Below are positions 22,801 through 35,500 of a stretch of DNA of 64,000 bases, piece by piece. The notes below the pieces were generated by a model. It saw nothing but the letters and a program-made list of their open reading frames with translations, had not been told where the DNA came from and did not search any database. Source of the DNA: Cymodocea nodosa (lineage: Eukaryota; Streptophyta; Magnoliopsida; Alismatales; Cymodoceaceae); NCBI GenBank assembly GCA_036874045.1, contig JAZBRI010000004.1, positions 5,890,001 to 5,954,000 of the forward strand, in the 5' to 3' direction. The translations under genes were made by a program, and so were the position numbers. Each line of letters opens with the position of its first letter. The stretch's first letter is position 1.

Positions 22801-25800
22801 ATATATAGAAGTTGCATGAAGATAACTATTGCATGAAGATGGTTGTAAAAGCAGGCGTCTAGGTGCCCAGGCATTTGTTGGGCAAGACCCAGGAATGCCC
22901 AGTGCCTTGTAAGATTCAACTGGATCGTTGTTGGGTCTGACTAGAGATTCAAGAAAGATCTAATATTATGTAAGGTATCTTTTGATGTTTTCTAACAAAG
23001 ATCTTTTTATTTTAGTATCATTTAGATTTTGCATATCTTATTTTGTTACTGTGTATTAACTTTTATCACAAGTTAAATTATAAGTTGTGACTTTTAAACA
23101 TCATATTGATGTGTTTGTTGTTTACACATTTTTATTAGTTTACACTATTTATTTATGTATTTTACTTATTAATACACATAAAATATATAAATAACTATAC
23201 ACATGCATATTTTAAAATAAAATATATATATTAATATGGGCACCCAGGCACTCAAGGCATCCAACTCTTCATTTGGGCGCCTTACCACCTTAATAACCTT
23301 GTGAGCAACCCTAACTTAACCCTAGGATTCATTTATTCATACAATTTAACAAGTTTTCATTTATGCAATTTCACTGTTTGATACTTATTTTGTTGTTTAT
23401 AACTTTAATTGTACTTTTTACATATTTATTTATGCTTTCAGTTTAAGTATTTATTCTCAATTGACAATTACACATAATAAAATATATTTTTGAAATTGTA
23501 TTACATGTAATTGAATTATATGTAGTTTATTCAATTATTTTAATGAATCTAATGCTTGTATATTTGTAAATATATTTATATTTCTTCATTTTTCATTTAT
23601 AACATTTTTTCAAAAAAAACCGTTTAAACCCCAATTTTAAAAAAATTACTTTCATTCGGCATAATGTCCATTTTTTACAATGTTGATGAATAGATATTCT
23701 TCATGTCACATATGTGAAACACATATGATATACCTGTTCCTGTCTCTTTAAAGAGTAAAGCTCGAGCTTTAGAAGCATAGTCATCTCAATCAAAGGGGAT
23801 ACTTTTGCTTTGTCTGCAGCATATTTACGTAAAAGTTGTGGATAGCTCTTTAGCATTGCAGCGGTTAATTCACGTCTATTGCTGTCAAACATTTCCTGGA
23901 AAAAAATTCCGGGTCATCTGAAAATCAAATAAACTGCAAATGTTGCATGAACAACCGACTGTAGTCTAACATATAACAAGGAATATTTGGGCTGTAGGTA
24001 ACTTTAGTCATGTACAGGACAGACCCCTTTATGAAAAAAACAAAATTAAAAATACACCCCTCTACAACAATTTTCAATTTACCAGAGTTACAGTAAAAGT
24101 TACTGACACTAGGAGTTGGGAACATAAGATTAAGGGGTTACCATATCACAATGATTTTTTATTGGAAATTTGCTTCGCAAAATAATAATTTATTAAGGGT
24201 GATGAGTTTGCAACATAGTAATATAATATATAAATGTTGAAAAAAACAACTAGAGCAAATCGGACATAAAGAACAAATACTATGGCCCGGGCTGCTATAT
24301 GGATCAACCTTGTAAATATATCAGTGCATGATTTTTTCTTTCGTTAATCCTTAGGTTGTCAGTAACATAATCACTGAATTTCAAAAAAAAAAAATTAAAC
24401 AATGCATTAGATTTAATGAGTTCATTCCTTTCATGCAGAAACCAAAAGTAAGTTAAATGACAAAGTTTTGATACTCCAACTGCAAATACTAGATATCGCA
24501 TAACTTAACTTCAATTAACAGGGTTTCATGTCAATATAAACAAATTTGGAAATTCAACTGGCGATGCCAAAGAGTCTTTACCAGGGAGGGTAATTATTTT
24601 ACTAACGATGATATTAATTCTACAATCTCTCGTATGAAAGGCTTGGGTTCTTCACACTAGTGTAGAACAGAGTTTGTAAAATGCTTTGATTCTCGTTTGA
24701 AAAGGGAATTAATTGACAACATACTCCTTTTTCTATTGTATGTGTGTGAGATCAGAGAAAGAGAATAAATTATTTATTGACAAGAAAGAGCACACATTTA
24801 TAGATGAATGCTATGGTCATCCAAATAAATGATGGCAGTCCATATAAATAATAACATGCTAATTCAACATTCAAACCTTTGGTAAATATATCAAGTAGTT
24901 AATCTGAAGATTGGATTCAAGAAGTAGAAATACAAGTCCTTACATCACATCTTATATATTGACAATCTACCTCAATATATTTGATGCATTTGCAAAATTT
25001 TAGATCATTAGTGATAAAAATAACAATTTAATGCATGGTCATCCAGACCTCCATAGAAAAAAATCACATTCAACCAACAGAGATCTAAGCAACGTCAATT
25101 TTCCATCTTGTGAAGTTAGAGAGAGAAGAAATTATTTATTGATGCAAGAACATTACATATTTGTATATGAACCTTAAGGTAATATTCTAATAAATGAATA
25201 CCTAACAGCGTATATAATTAAGACATGACCTGTATAATGATGAAACACTAACAAAACCTCTATCAAAGAAAAAACTAGAACAAGATATATTGTTTTCAAA
25301 TTTTTCGTCCATTGCAAAGATTTCCTCCAAGGACGACACCTACAAGACCCATAAAAAAAGAAGCAAAACAAACTGGAATGGTTGATGGTATCAGACTAAG
25401 TGTTAATAATAGCAAGGCCTTGACAGCTAAGTACAGATTGATTAAGTTGAATACATTTTGATTGAAAACTATAATAAATTGTGTTCACATAGGCATTCTC
25501 CATGCAACTATTCAAATAGCTGCTCCATTTACACTTTCTGATCACCCGTTTCACAAAGCATCTAACGTAGTGGGCAAACTATGCATCTAAAACAAAGGTA
25601 CAAAGTACAAACCACGTGCCCAAAGGAAAAAAGGTTTTATCCCATACTAATCTTGTTTCCTGTTCAGCAATAACCTCTTACTGCCTGGTAAAATCAAACT
25701 CAAACTTCAATTGTAGACCAAGAAAAACCAATAACATTCAAGTATTCAGATGTCATGATATGGATTCAGGGTTTTGGGTTTTGATTATTTTCTAAAATTC

Positions 25801-28800
25801 AGGACATGAGTCAGGGTATTCAAAGATTTAAAATAAGCATGATTCATACCTAACACAACAAGAAAAACGTAACATGCACTAAAAAGTATCCAAAGCTATT
25901 CATAGCATTTTAATTATGTGTAACCAAAAAATGTATCCTGTCAAACCCCTATTGTGCCCCCAATGAATCCATGAATTCAAAGTGAAACTAAATAGTTTCT
26001 TTGCCATAAATACCCTTACATCACATGCAATATCTGAAATGATTCTTGGAGAATCCTAACCATGTGTCCAACTTATGTTGAATGTGGATACAATGCATGT
26101 TAAGAATTTGTGCCGTTGTCGTGTACATTTGGTACTTGTTTACCAGGATTTGCAACAAATTTATCATACCTTTTGAGCTTTACTGTGGTACTGTTTTCGA
26201 TTATCTGTAGCTGGGACAATCCTCTCCCCAATGGACTTCTTAGCAGATGCATGAAGCACTCTTATAAGATTAGTTGCATCAACGGCAGAAAGCTCATCTG
26301 ATGCCTTTTCATCAAGAAGCATAGAAATAATACACTTCCAGTCCTGAAACATATATATGGAGTTGTACATGCAATCAATGAAAAGTTGGTTCTTATTTCT
26401 CAACAAATAGTATTACAAGCATGAAAATGAATAATAGTCCAATGGATATTGAATATCATGAAGAAGAAAAAAAAGATGATGGCACAAAAAAAGGATTACT
26501 TTCATAGCTTTCATGTCATCCCAAACATCATCAATCACATACGAACTTAGGATTGGATCATTAGGAAATTCTCCTAGTATCTGTAGCATTCTTCTCAAGT
26601 GGACCTCAGATGACTCATCATCTCCTAACATAATCATCAGTAAATAATTAAAATCAAATTCTGAAATTAACATATGCCATTCTTGAAGAAGACAAAGAAG
26701 AAAACCTCGTGATCCTGGTTGTGAGCTACCAACATTTTGAGCTATCAAGTGATCATAAACTAGTTCACCTATAGCATGCCTAATCAACGATGGTCCATCA
26801 ATAAGTAAATCATATAAAGCACCTAATTCATCATCTGCTATAAGTTGATGCCTGCAATAATAGGTAGGCCATATTAGTAAACATTGAAATAAAGATTACT
26901 AAATCGGTTCAACAGGAAGAGACAACATACCAACCTTAGTAGTTGTTTCAGAAGTCCTATAGCTGACACCGCCACAGAAATATCAATATCATCAGCAAGT
27001 TCGATCATTCTTGCAGAAAACCTTTCGGTAAAAAGACTAAGTGAAGGAACATTATCCTCAACCTCATAAAGAGCTTGCAAAGCTAATATTGAAGTCTTTC
27101 TTACACCAGCACTCTACACAATCAAACAGGAGAGAAACATTGTCAGAAATTGAACCAAATAAAGAAGATAATAACAATATGAAAGTGATGAATAGTTACT
27201 TTGTCATTTAGTGTCCACCCAAGATACTTTAAATAAGAATCTTGCAAAAAAAGTGAGGGATATGAGACAATCCAAACACCCAAAGCCTTAATGCAAAATG
27301 CTCGGATGTCAGGATCAATATCCCGATAGCGATGCATAAATAATCTGAAAGAAAATGATCTTGCTGCTTAGAAAGGCATGGATATCATCAACAAAAATCA
27401 GATAACATACTCAACACACTTGAAACCCATCAACAAGTATTTGCCTTCTTATAGGTGTGAAATGGCTGCTTGAATGACTTCAAATTTCAAATGAGACATG
27501 GACTGTTTCAAAGAAAGAGACCGAAAAACAAAAACGTAAGGTGCAGCTTTTCATATAAAGCTTGTTTACCCTGTAAATATTTTGCGCATTATCTCCTCAG
27601 CAGCAGTTATTTTTTCATGGGTCAATGATAATCTTTTCGTGAGGGACTCTACACGAGAACCATCATTCTTTTTCTTCTTTTCAGCATTCAGCTGCCTTTG
27701 TGTGGTGTCTCTCTGTCCACATAGTGTTTTTGTAACAGCTATAACTGATGTAACAAGCTGAAGACCCACAAGAGAAGCCATCTGACGGTAAACTCTCGGA
27801 GGAGTGCTAAGATACAAGTAACAGACAAATTAGACAGTGAATGTGCAAAAAGGAGAAGTTTGCATTGAAACATTTTAATACATACAAATAAAATGACACT
27901 TTTTTCCTTTGAATGAACTTATTACTACTTGTTGATCGGCATCAGCTTATTATACATATTATTACTTATATGTAAAAAAAAAAAAGAATTAGGCGAACAT
28001 GATTGTGACATATAAATGTTATGAGCTATCATAAACTAGTTCACCTATAGCATGCCTGGTCATTGATGGTTCAACAAGCAAATCATATAAAGCACCTAAT
28101 TCATCTGCTATAAACTGATGGCTGCAATAATTGGCAGACCATATTAGTAATAATATGTTAGTTTAATAATGGATTATAAAATAAAAATTTTATTGGGTAG
28201 GCCATATAAAATAAAATATTTTTTATCTGCTCAAAAAATATTTATTAGGTAGCCCATGGCCCATATTAGTAACAACAAAATAAACTTTTTAAACACCCCA
28301 TTCATCTTCAATATATATATATATATAATATGACAAGTACATAGTTATGTGGGTTATGAATAGACGTGCAAAAAGGATTCTGAACACATACCATGACATT
28401 GCAATTATATAGTCTGTGCATTTTTCAAGTAAAACTTTGTCAAATAAAGGACCATTCTGACACTCAATAACCAGATTGTCCCAGAAGACAGTAACATTTT
28501 CCTTGAGGTTTTTCAGCTCCTTTCGTTTCGAAGAACAGTGGTCTTCTACGTCCCCCTGTATACACAGGCAATTAAGTAGAAAACTCTAGATATAACCATA
28601 GAACACATGCATAATTGGTGGACCTCAAAAGTTGAAAAACACCCTAGAAGCTTGATTGACATGAAGCTTACATTCCTGGCAAGATTCACAAGTGTAAGCA
28701 CCACATTGTCAACGTCAATCTCATCAACAGATTCAGCATCAAGTTTAAACCTCGCTCCACAAGACTATCTCCATTTGCAACAACTGTCCAAATCAGACAA

Positions 28801-29663
28801 AGAAGCAATTAACCGTGTAAATCAAGAGGATTGAAGAATGTCACCTCAAAGAGCATCATTAAAAGGTCAGCCATTGCAGATTTTGGCTCCGTCTCATATC
28901 GCTCAACCAACTGTTTGGCAACAACTGGAACCAGCTTTCCATTGTTCTTTATAACATCTGCATTCAGGCAAAGAAACATAGCATCCAAAAGCAATACAAT
29001 ACCCAATACTCGAAAACTTGACGTAAGGTCAAACAGTTGAACGTCCAGTGTGTTGTTACGGGGAATAAAACGCCTAGCTGAAAGATGGAGCTTCTAATTG
29101 CAACACTAATAGTCCTCGATTTCAAGTCCGCGCTAAACTGTAGTTTGAAGCCATCTACCAGTTTGGCGGGTATTTTGGGCAAAATTCGGTTACTAAAATG
29201 AGGCCCGTTGTACACTAAATTGCTATATAAACCAAAAACTCACAGAAACCAGAAAAATAAAGGAACGTTACGAGCTAAATGTCGTACGCACCGAACATGC
29301 TGTACCCCTCCTCCAGCATCCTGACAGCTGCACCAGAAACCACACGCTTCCTTTTCCTCCGGGGAGCAGGTTCCTCGGTCTCGTCCTCTTCGTCGGATCC
29401 ATTTTCCTCGTTTAGCTGTGTCAGAGGACTACCAAACCCATGCTCCTCCTCCTCCTCTTGCCCTGCAGCAGTAGACCCACTCGATTTGCTGGGCTCCGAA
29501 ACCCTACCACGCTTCTGCACCTCCACCACCGAGAAAGGCAAATCGAAATCCACGGCTCAAAAGAGAGACAAAAAGAGAGTGGAAGAGGTGGAAGAAGACT
29601 ACAGAGTTAAGAGCTCACGGTGCGGCGGATGGAGGTTTCCGAGGCGACTGTGGCGGTCTCCAT
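16879..29663 (-). CDS. Sister-chromatid cohesion protein 3 (cohesin subunit SCC3/STAG)
   Basis: SCC3 is the HEAT-repeat subunit that binds the SMC/kleisin ring and DNA in cohesin. I rebuilt 22 coding exons: 29663-29619, 29514-29292, 28957-28845, 28764-28672, 28555-28392, 27806-27570, 27344-27200, 27113-26935, 26851-26706, 26624-26500, 26343-26170, 23895-23734, 22451-22251, 22146-22009, 21931-21734, 21625-21481, 21397-21291, 19610-19470, 18782-18520, 18428-18304, 18105-17857 and 16889-16879. All have AG/GT borders and phases join, giving 1127 residues. The STAG domain spans about 150-270, with [19 protein letters not shown] inside it. The SCD follows at about 290-380 ([20 protein letters not shown]). 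Near residue 1050 there is an AT-hook-like RRRGRPRK before an acidic tail. The last exon adds only GDN and stop and is the least certain; reading through the exon 21 donor would add a short alternative tail. Length is close to Arabidopsis SCC3. Confidence 0.9.
20160..20350. mobile_element. MITE-like segment with AGAAGC repeats
   Basis: The segment begins AAGGGTGTTCATTGGGGAG and carries repeated GGGAGAAGCAG and GAAGCTAT motifs, including CTTCTGGGAGAAGCAGG near its right end. Plant miniature elements commonly show such AGAAGC-rich termini starting with GGGTGTT. The inverted right end was not clearly found. Confidence 0.35.
20663..20755. repeat. 43-bp tandem duplication
   Basis: Two adjacent copies of a block containing GATTAAAGAGCAATGATGAA and ending in a TATTTATA-like block are offset by 43 bases, with one or two changes. 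A shorter partial copy precedes them. It is intronic and next to the LINE relic. Confidence 0.8.
20785..21250 (+). pseudogene. LINE (non-LTR) ORF2 C-terminal relic, antisense in SCC3
   Basis: Plus-strand translation gives, with stops, the ordered C-terminal landmarks of a common plant LINE ORF2: [18 protein letters not shown], a LYFMAQN block, LRYVSLDK, a [12 protein letters not shown] block, an RWFGHVQR-like [27 protein letters not shown], and finally KRIHIIDPT followed by TGGAAT. The true 3' end would be just before SCC3 exon 17 at 21291. Multiple stops make it non-functional. It reads opposite to SCC3. Confidence 0.75.
22780..23330. mobile_element. Transposon relic with AGGCGTC/GGGCGCC ends
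   Basis: The left part carries GCAGGCGTCTAGGTGCCCAG and the right part (23238-23297) carries GGCACCCAGGCACTCAAGGC and TTTGGGCGCCTTACC. These are roughly inverted, repeated GGCGCC-type motifs flanking AT-rich DNA. The design recurs in plant non-autonomous elements. It lies in SCC3 intron 12. Class and exact borders are not determined. Confidence 0.4.
24700..25090 (-). pseudogene. Ty1/copia RNase H end plus LTR relic
   Basis: On the minus strand the translation, with stops, reads [17 protein letters not shown] and further on [13 protein letters not shown]. This is the usual C-terminal end of copia pol (KHIEVDCH..R and ..DIFTK.L). The sequence beyond it, toward 24700, would be the polypurine tract and 3' LTR. 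The frame is broken and no upstream pol is seen, so this is a truncated copy in SCC3 intron 11, in the same orientation as SCC3. Confidence 0.65.
28020..28150 (-). pseudogene. Broken second copy of SCC3 exon 9 inside intron 5
   Basis: This intronic stretch closely matches SCC3 exon 9 and its flank at about 26740-26880, sharing for example AACTAGTTCACCTATAGCAT and AATCATATAAAGCACCTAAT. It also copies the intron side beyond the acceptor (CTGCAATAAT, GGCAGACCATATTAGTAA against GGTAGGCCATATTAGTAA). Compared with the real exon it lacks 8 bases (AAGTGATC) and 3 bases (CAT of CATCAT) and has several substitutions. The 8-base loss breaks the reading frame. The acceptor CTGCAATAAT context is retained, so mis-splicing into it is possible. 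It is a local duplication, not a retrocopy, because intron sequence came along. Confidence 0.85.
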
Positions 29664-32596
29664 GGATGCGAAGGTGAGCTCGGTGGCAGGCGGAGGTTAT
29701 TTCCCGCTCACGGGGCGGACCGCATTCATCCTATTACCTTTTTTCTTTTTTCCTGCTGTTACTATATTCGTAAGTATTTTTTTAATTTAAATAATAATCA
29801 TAATAAGATGGAAGAGTACATTAAATAATAATAATAATCAAACAGAACACGTTTTATATCATGTCCTTATATTCCGATAATGATATTATTTTTATTTGTT
29901 TAAAATCAGATAATGTTTCGAGATCTACAAGTTGTGACGTCATCAATATTTATATTTCAAGCCTATCATATTCCTTTAATAAACACTTTTCTGTATTTTA
30001 ATTCTTTTGATTCACAATATTGGCATATTGTAGCTGAAATATTTTTCGACAAAAATATGTTGATGGTATCATTACTAACGTGATAACTCTTAAAATGTTA
30101 TATTATCAATTATTACATAAATAATATTAGACTACGAGAAAAAGCAATGTCATATGAATATCAACAACAATTATAAACAATCAAATGCGATCACACTTAT
30201 TTATTTAAAAACTTGTGTGTTTGAACAGAATGATATTTTGAGAAATCTTTATGTAACTTATACTTTTATTGATACTCTAATTGAGTTCATGTACAAGATC
30301 GTTAAGGTTCTTAAGGTCATGTGTTCGACTTCTATAGTATATTTGACTCGGTGGTCTTAATCTGTGTATACGATGGACGAAAAATGAAAAAATATTAAAA
30401 AAATAATAATGTAACGACGTAATATTAAAGATAAATTAAGCTATTGGAAAACAAAAAAAAGTACGATCTAACCAAAAGAAAATCGAGAGTCAAAATGAAT
30501 AATAAATTACAATGATGAAACTTTAGAGGTCGTGTTTAAACGATAAAGTGTGTGAAATGTTATTGATAATAAATGTGTCACATAAAATAAGTAAAATATT
30601 ATTGCAGGAGAGTTTTTTTTAAGTCACTCCTTAAAATCTTCTTCCATCTGTATCGACGAATACTACTAATTTATTATCTCCCGCACATTATACTCACGTT
30701 CATTAAAGAAAACTACTACTATTGCATGTAGCATGTGAAGTCAAGTTTAATTACAGCTAGATGTATCTTAATTTTCAATAAAAAAAAGAGGGGTGATACG
30801 TTTAAAGAAAACATTTGTCATTGCATTCTTATGGTTGTCCGCTCTTATATCATCTTTTATATTTGCTTATCGTGTTCGTTCTCACATCGTCTTTTATATT
30901 ATTCGTCAGTCAGAAATATTTCTCTCGAGTCATTGATTCATCTTCCTATCTTACCCGTTCACTGTCCTCTCGTCATACCATTCGTCTCGCCAGTTTACCA
31001 TCACCCTTACACATTTGTCGTACAAGTCTCATTGATCTCACCTCGTTGGTTCAAAATCCCCTTTTTAATTGATTTTTTTGAATATTTATAAGATGAATTA
31101 ATAGAAATTAACATTGATAATGAGATATTCGGTATAAATAAATAAATATTATTATTAAAATATCTCGATAAGAGAATACACGAATGGCTAATATAATGTG
31201 AAATAATATTATAAATGCTACGTGGAAACGAGAAGAAGTACAAATATTTGAAATTTATCTATAGAACGTTTGTGTGAATATTATTGTAACATTTTATTTT
31301 ATTTGACATGTTTGTAATGTTTATTTAATTTTAATAAAATTATTATATTTTCAAAAATATTATGAATTTTTTTATAAATTAATTATCAATTAAATATTGT
31401 TAATAATAATATTTGTCTTTTATTATTATCATGAAAATTAATTTAATGTATAAAAATTATTTATTTATAATTTATATTACTTTAATTTCCCTCACTTTTC
31501 TAAATGTATACTAATTTTTTGAAAATTTTCACTATTTTTTGAACTTTTTGAATGTACACTAATACCTTTAAATTTTTTAGATTTTTTTAGATCTTATTTT
31601 TCTAAACTTTATTTTTTAAACTTTTCAATACCACTAACACCTCCTTATGCCTAAAATATTTTTTAAATTCCTTTTGATTAATCATATACTATCGATGTTA
31701 CACGATCATATCAAATTCTTTATTTTCTTTAATTGCATGCATGATGTTGTCACGAAACCAATACATATTAAAATGTCATTTGGTAACGATTATATGAGTT
31801 TTTTTCTAGAATAAAGTAGATAATATTAAAATAAAAGCACGTGAACCATGCAACCGATGCGAAAATATGCAAAGTTATACAATAACATGGTTTAAAAAGA
31901 ATAACAAAACAAAAGAGGCTAGTTAAAAAGGTCAAACAAGATCAAAGAGATGTTAATAAAGCTTGATTATTTCACGATTTCACTCTATGACACCGAATCT
32001 TTAAATGTGACGATTGAATTACTTGAAATTTTTTGATCCTAATTATTTCTGACTTCCTTAAAATGATCCATTCTGTTGTGAAGGTTGGATTACCTAAAAT
32101 CTTTCGATTTCGATTATTTTTGACTTCCTTAATTTATTCTAGATTCTGTTTCTTGATCATCTAATAAAAATATGGAAGGGAAATAATATGTCGAATGTTA
32201 AGTTAATATTCTTACTCAGACAGCCAATAATCATTTGAGTTAATATATGAAAATACGCTAATAGTTGTTAATAATTAATAGCAGGCGACCGCAGGAATTT
32301 TCGTATATAAACGAACCTGTAATTAAAATAATCATAACCTTAATAAAATGGTGCGGGAAAGAAAGCTTGGAGCCCGAAGCCGTCACGAAACCCGTTTCAA
32401 AAATTCAACGTTTTCGTGCGAACAGCGGCCGGGAAGACCTTTCTTTCCCGCCCACGGTCTTCTTTCTTCGTCCACTCCCCCCGCCCACGGACTCCCTTTC
32501 TCTTCACCTCCCTTCGCCTCTTCCTCCCGCCCCTTTTCGTCGTTCCCCGCTCCTCACATCCCCCCTTCCCCTCTCAGGCGCCCGCGCGCGCGCGCG
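29664..32596. other. Divergent promoter region between SCC3 and the JmjC gene
   Basis: 2.9 kb separate the start codons of SCC3 (minus) and the JmjC gene (plus). The middle (29750-32200) is strongly AT-rich without coding signal. The JmjC side becomes GC-rich from about 32340 to 32600. No repeat or gene was recognised. Confidence 0.6.
32304..32311 (+). promoter_or_regulatory. TATA box of the JmjC gene (candidate)
   Basis: TATATAAA lies 286 bases upstream of the JmjC start codon and just before the change from AT-rich to GC-rich DNA. A leader of roughly 250 bases would result. The start site is not otherwise supported. Confidence 0.45.
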
Positions 32597-35500
32597 ATGG
32601 CGAGGAAGAGGAAGCACCGAGCCGAGGTCGTGCCATTGCCATCACGACCTCCTCGTTTCTGCAGGACAGTGTCTTCGTCCTCCATCTCTCCCGCGATCGG
32701 CACCACGTCCTCGCGCAGAACCACAAACGAGACGTTGGAGGGTCCGGTCAGCCATCGACCGGTCAGGAGGCTTCCTCTTTTTTTCTTTTTTTTTCTTCGT
32801 CTGTGCTTTTGTCTCTGTGTTTTTTGTTTGACATTCTTCCAATGTCATTCGGCTGTGATTCTTTAGAAAAAGGTGGGGAGAAAGAAGGCGAAGACTGACG
32901 CTTTTTGTGATGATATCAGAACAGCAAAGAAAAAAAATTCAACTTCAAAGGTTGTGGGAGGACAGATGATAGTCCATGCTCTAAAATTATCGTTTGCTTT
33001 TCTTCATGTTCCATTTGGTTAGTCTATGATACCTTTGGTATTCATATCCATGTTGTTGTTGTTGTTTGGTTTCCTTGAACCAGGGCTTCAAAAGAGAGAA
33101 AGTTCACGGGGAGAATGCCACCATGTGCCATCAGTGTCAGAGGAGTGATCTCAGAGTTGTCCGCTGCTCCAACTGCAAGTCCAAGCGTTATTGTGAGCGC
33201 TGCATCAAGAATTGGTACGCGCGTCAGTGTTGGGTAACTTAGATGCATCTTATGATTTCCACAGTACTGGATTTGATTAGCGTGGTCTTTCAAAATTCGT
33301 ATTCTACGTAGGTATTCACATCTTTCGGAGGAGGAAATGGCCAAGAAATGCCCTTTTTGTCGTCAAAATTGTAACTGCAAAGCATGCCTGCGCATGATAG
33401 GTGTTAAAGAGGTCGATTTTTTGTCACAAGTGTTTTGAATATGATTTAGGTAGGTTCATTCATTGGAGCAGTGATTGTTTCTCTTCAGCTGGAAAGAGAA
33501 GCCATCAGTGTAGAGAAAAAAATCAAACACAGTTGTCACACAATACATCATACGATCCCAGTTCTGGAAAGATTATGCCAAGAGCAATTGGCAGAGAAAG
33601 AGGTCGAGGCCACTATTAAAGGCATGCTTTGAAGTACTGTTCTGTTATTTATAAATTTACCGAATTCAGGTTTGCGATGTATTGTGAAATTATTATTTTG
33701 AAGTGCAGGCTTACCAATACAGGGCATAAAGGTACAAGCCGCAAATTGGTCCGTGAATGAGCGTGTCCTTTGGTAACAGACTAATATATTGAGTGGATTA
33801 ATGACCTTTCTTTGGTTTCTGAAGTTGGCTATAGTTGAACTATCCATGTATCCCAGGGTTTTTAGCTTATCATCTGCTTTCTTCTCAGCAATTTCTGCAG
33901 TGCATCTATTGTTGATTTTCATAGAAGTTGTCCAAGCTGTTTATTTGACCTCTGCCTTGCTTGTTGCCGGGAGCTTCGCCAAGCCGGGACACCTGGAGGT
34001 GGAAGAAGGTATTGCGATGATGCGAACCTTCAATCCAAAATGGCGGAAGAGATTATAGAGGATTGCCGTACTTCTTTGTTGGACTGGAAGGCCAATAAAG
34101 ATGGCACAATTATGTGTCCACCTACTGATTTTGGTGGCTGTGGTAAGTCAGAGTTGGGGCTGAAGTGCATGTTTCCAGAAGATTGGCTTCTGAACTTGAA
34201 GGAGAAAGCTGAAGATATATGTCAGTCCTATGCATACAAGGCACCTCGAGAGATGCCTGGTCAATGTCCCTGCTTCAATGCTGACATTCCAAGAGATTCT
34301 AGTAATACAAATTTGAGGAAGGGAGCTTGTCGTGAAAATTCAGGTGATAATTACATATATTGCCCAGATGTTTTCAGCATCAATGATGAAGGTCTTGAGC
34401 ATTTCCAGTTTCATTTGGCCAAAGGGGAACCAATAATTGCGAGAAATGTGCTTCAGCTCACTTGTGGTCTGAGTTGGGAACCTAGGGTGATGGCTAGAGC
34501 TGTTCGTGAGAGGACACAATCTGTCAACGTTCCTGAGAAATTTGCTGTCAATGTTATCGATTGTTTGGATTGGGGTGAGGTTGGCATCTTATCCAGACCT
34601 TTAAGAATATTATGCATTCTAGTGTGCTAAATTGCTTGATTATTATTCACCATGTGTTGAGTTTGCATCTTTTTTCATATTTTGCTTTGATCTAATAGAT
34701 AATCATGGAAATATACCATTGATTTTACCATAATTGATTGGATGAGCAGATTAGGTGAATTTGTTGGAAATTTTGTTGTAACAATGACAATTTTTCAGAT
34801 TTCTCACCAACAGCGTAAATTCATCATTTTGCGTGTTTGTATTTATCCAAGACTCCTGGTTGCGTATTTTTTGGATTTTGACTTGATGATCTTTACTTTT
34901 TTCTTGTACTTGTGATCACCTGTGATTCATTTGATATGCATGTGTTTATTGTTGTATCTTATCTTTTTTTCAGGTTGAGATTAACATCCACCAGTTTTTC
35001 AAAGGATATTCTGAAGGGCGAATGCACAGGAATATGTGGCCTGAGATGCTCAAACTCAAGGATTGGCCCCCTACCAACCTTTTTGAAGAACGGTTACCTC
35101 GTCATGGTGTTGAATTTATGAGTTCGTTGCCGTTTTATGAATATACTGATCCAAAAGTTGGTCATCGTAACCTTGCTACAAAGCTTCCTGAGAAGATCCT
35201 TAAGCCAGATCTGGGGCCAAAAACCTATATTGCATATGGTTTTTCTAATGAATTAGGCAGAGGAGATTCTGTCACCAAACTTCACTATGATATGGCTGAT
35301 GCGGTAAACTTATTAAATCAAATAAGTTATTGTTACAAGTATTTGGCAATTCAATTGATTAAATTGATGTTTGCATTAGTATACTTGAGTTTCACTATAC
35401 ATTTTTGTCTGGGAAATATTTTCCATGTGCATGATGATATATTTGAATCAAGGAGAAAGGGAGACGCCGCCATTTTGTCAACAAATCATGTGCAATAACT

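Noticed and set aside
29275..29553. SCC3 start at a GTG within exon 2 region (29553)
   Set aside because: A real ATG at 29663 with a 45-base exon splices to 29514 and gives the family-like [15 protein letters not shown].
30280..30360. Possible tRNA-derived SINE (GTGTTCGACTTC resembles a B box)
   Set aside because: No A box at the proper distance, no tail or target duplication.
32265..32898. Three overlapping plus-strand open frames of 160-188 codons around the JmjC start
   Set aside because: They arise from GC-rich, stop-poor leader and exon 1 sequence. Only the frame from the ATG at 32597 joins to the JmjC exons.
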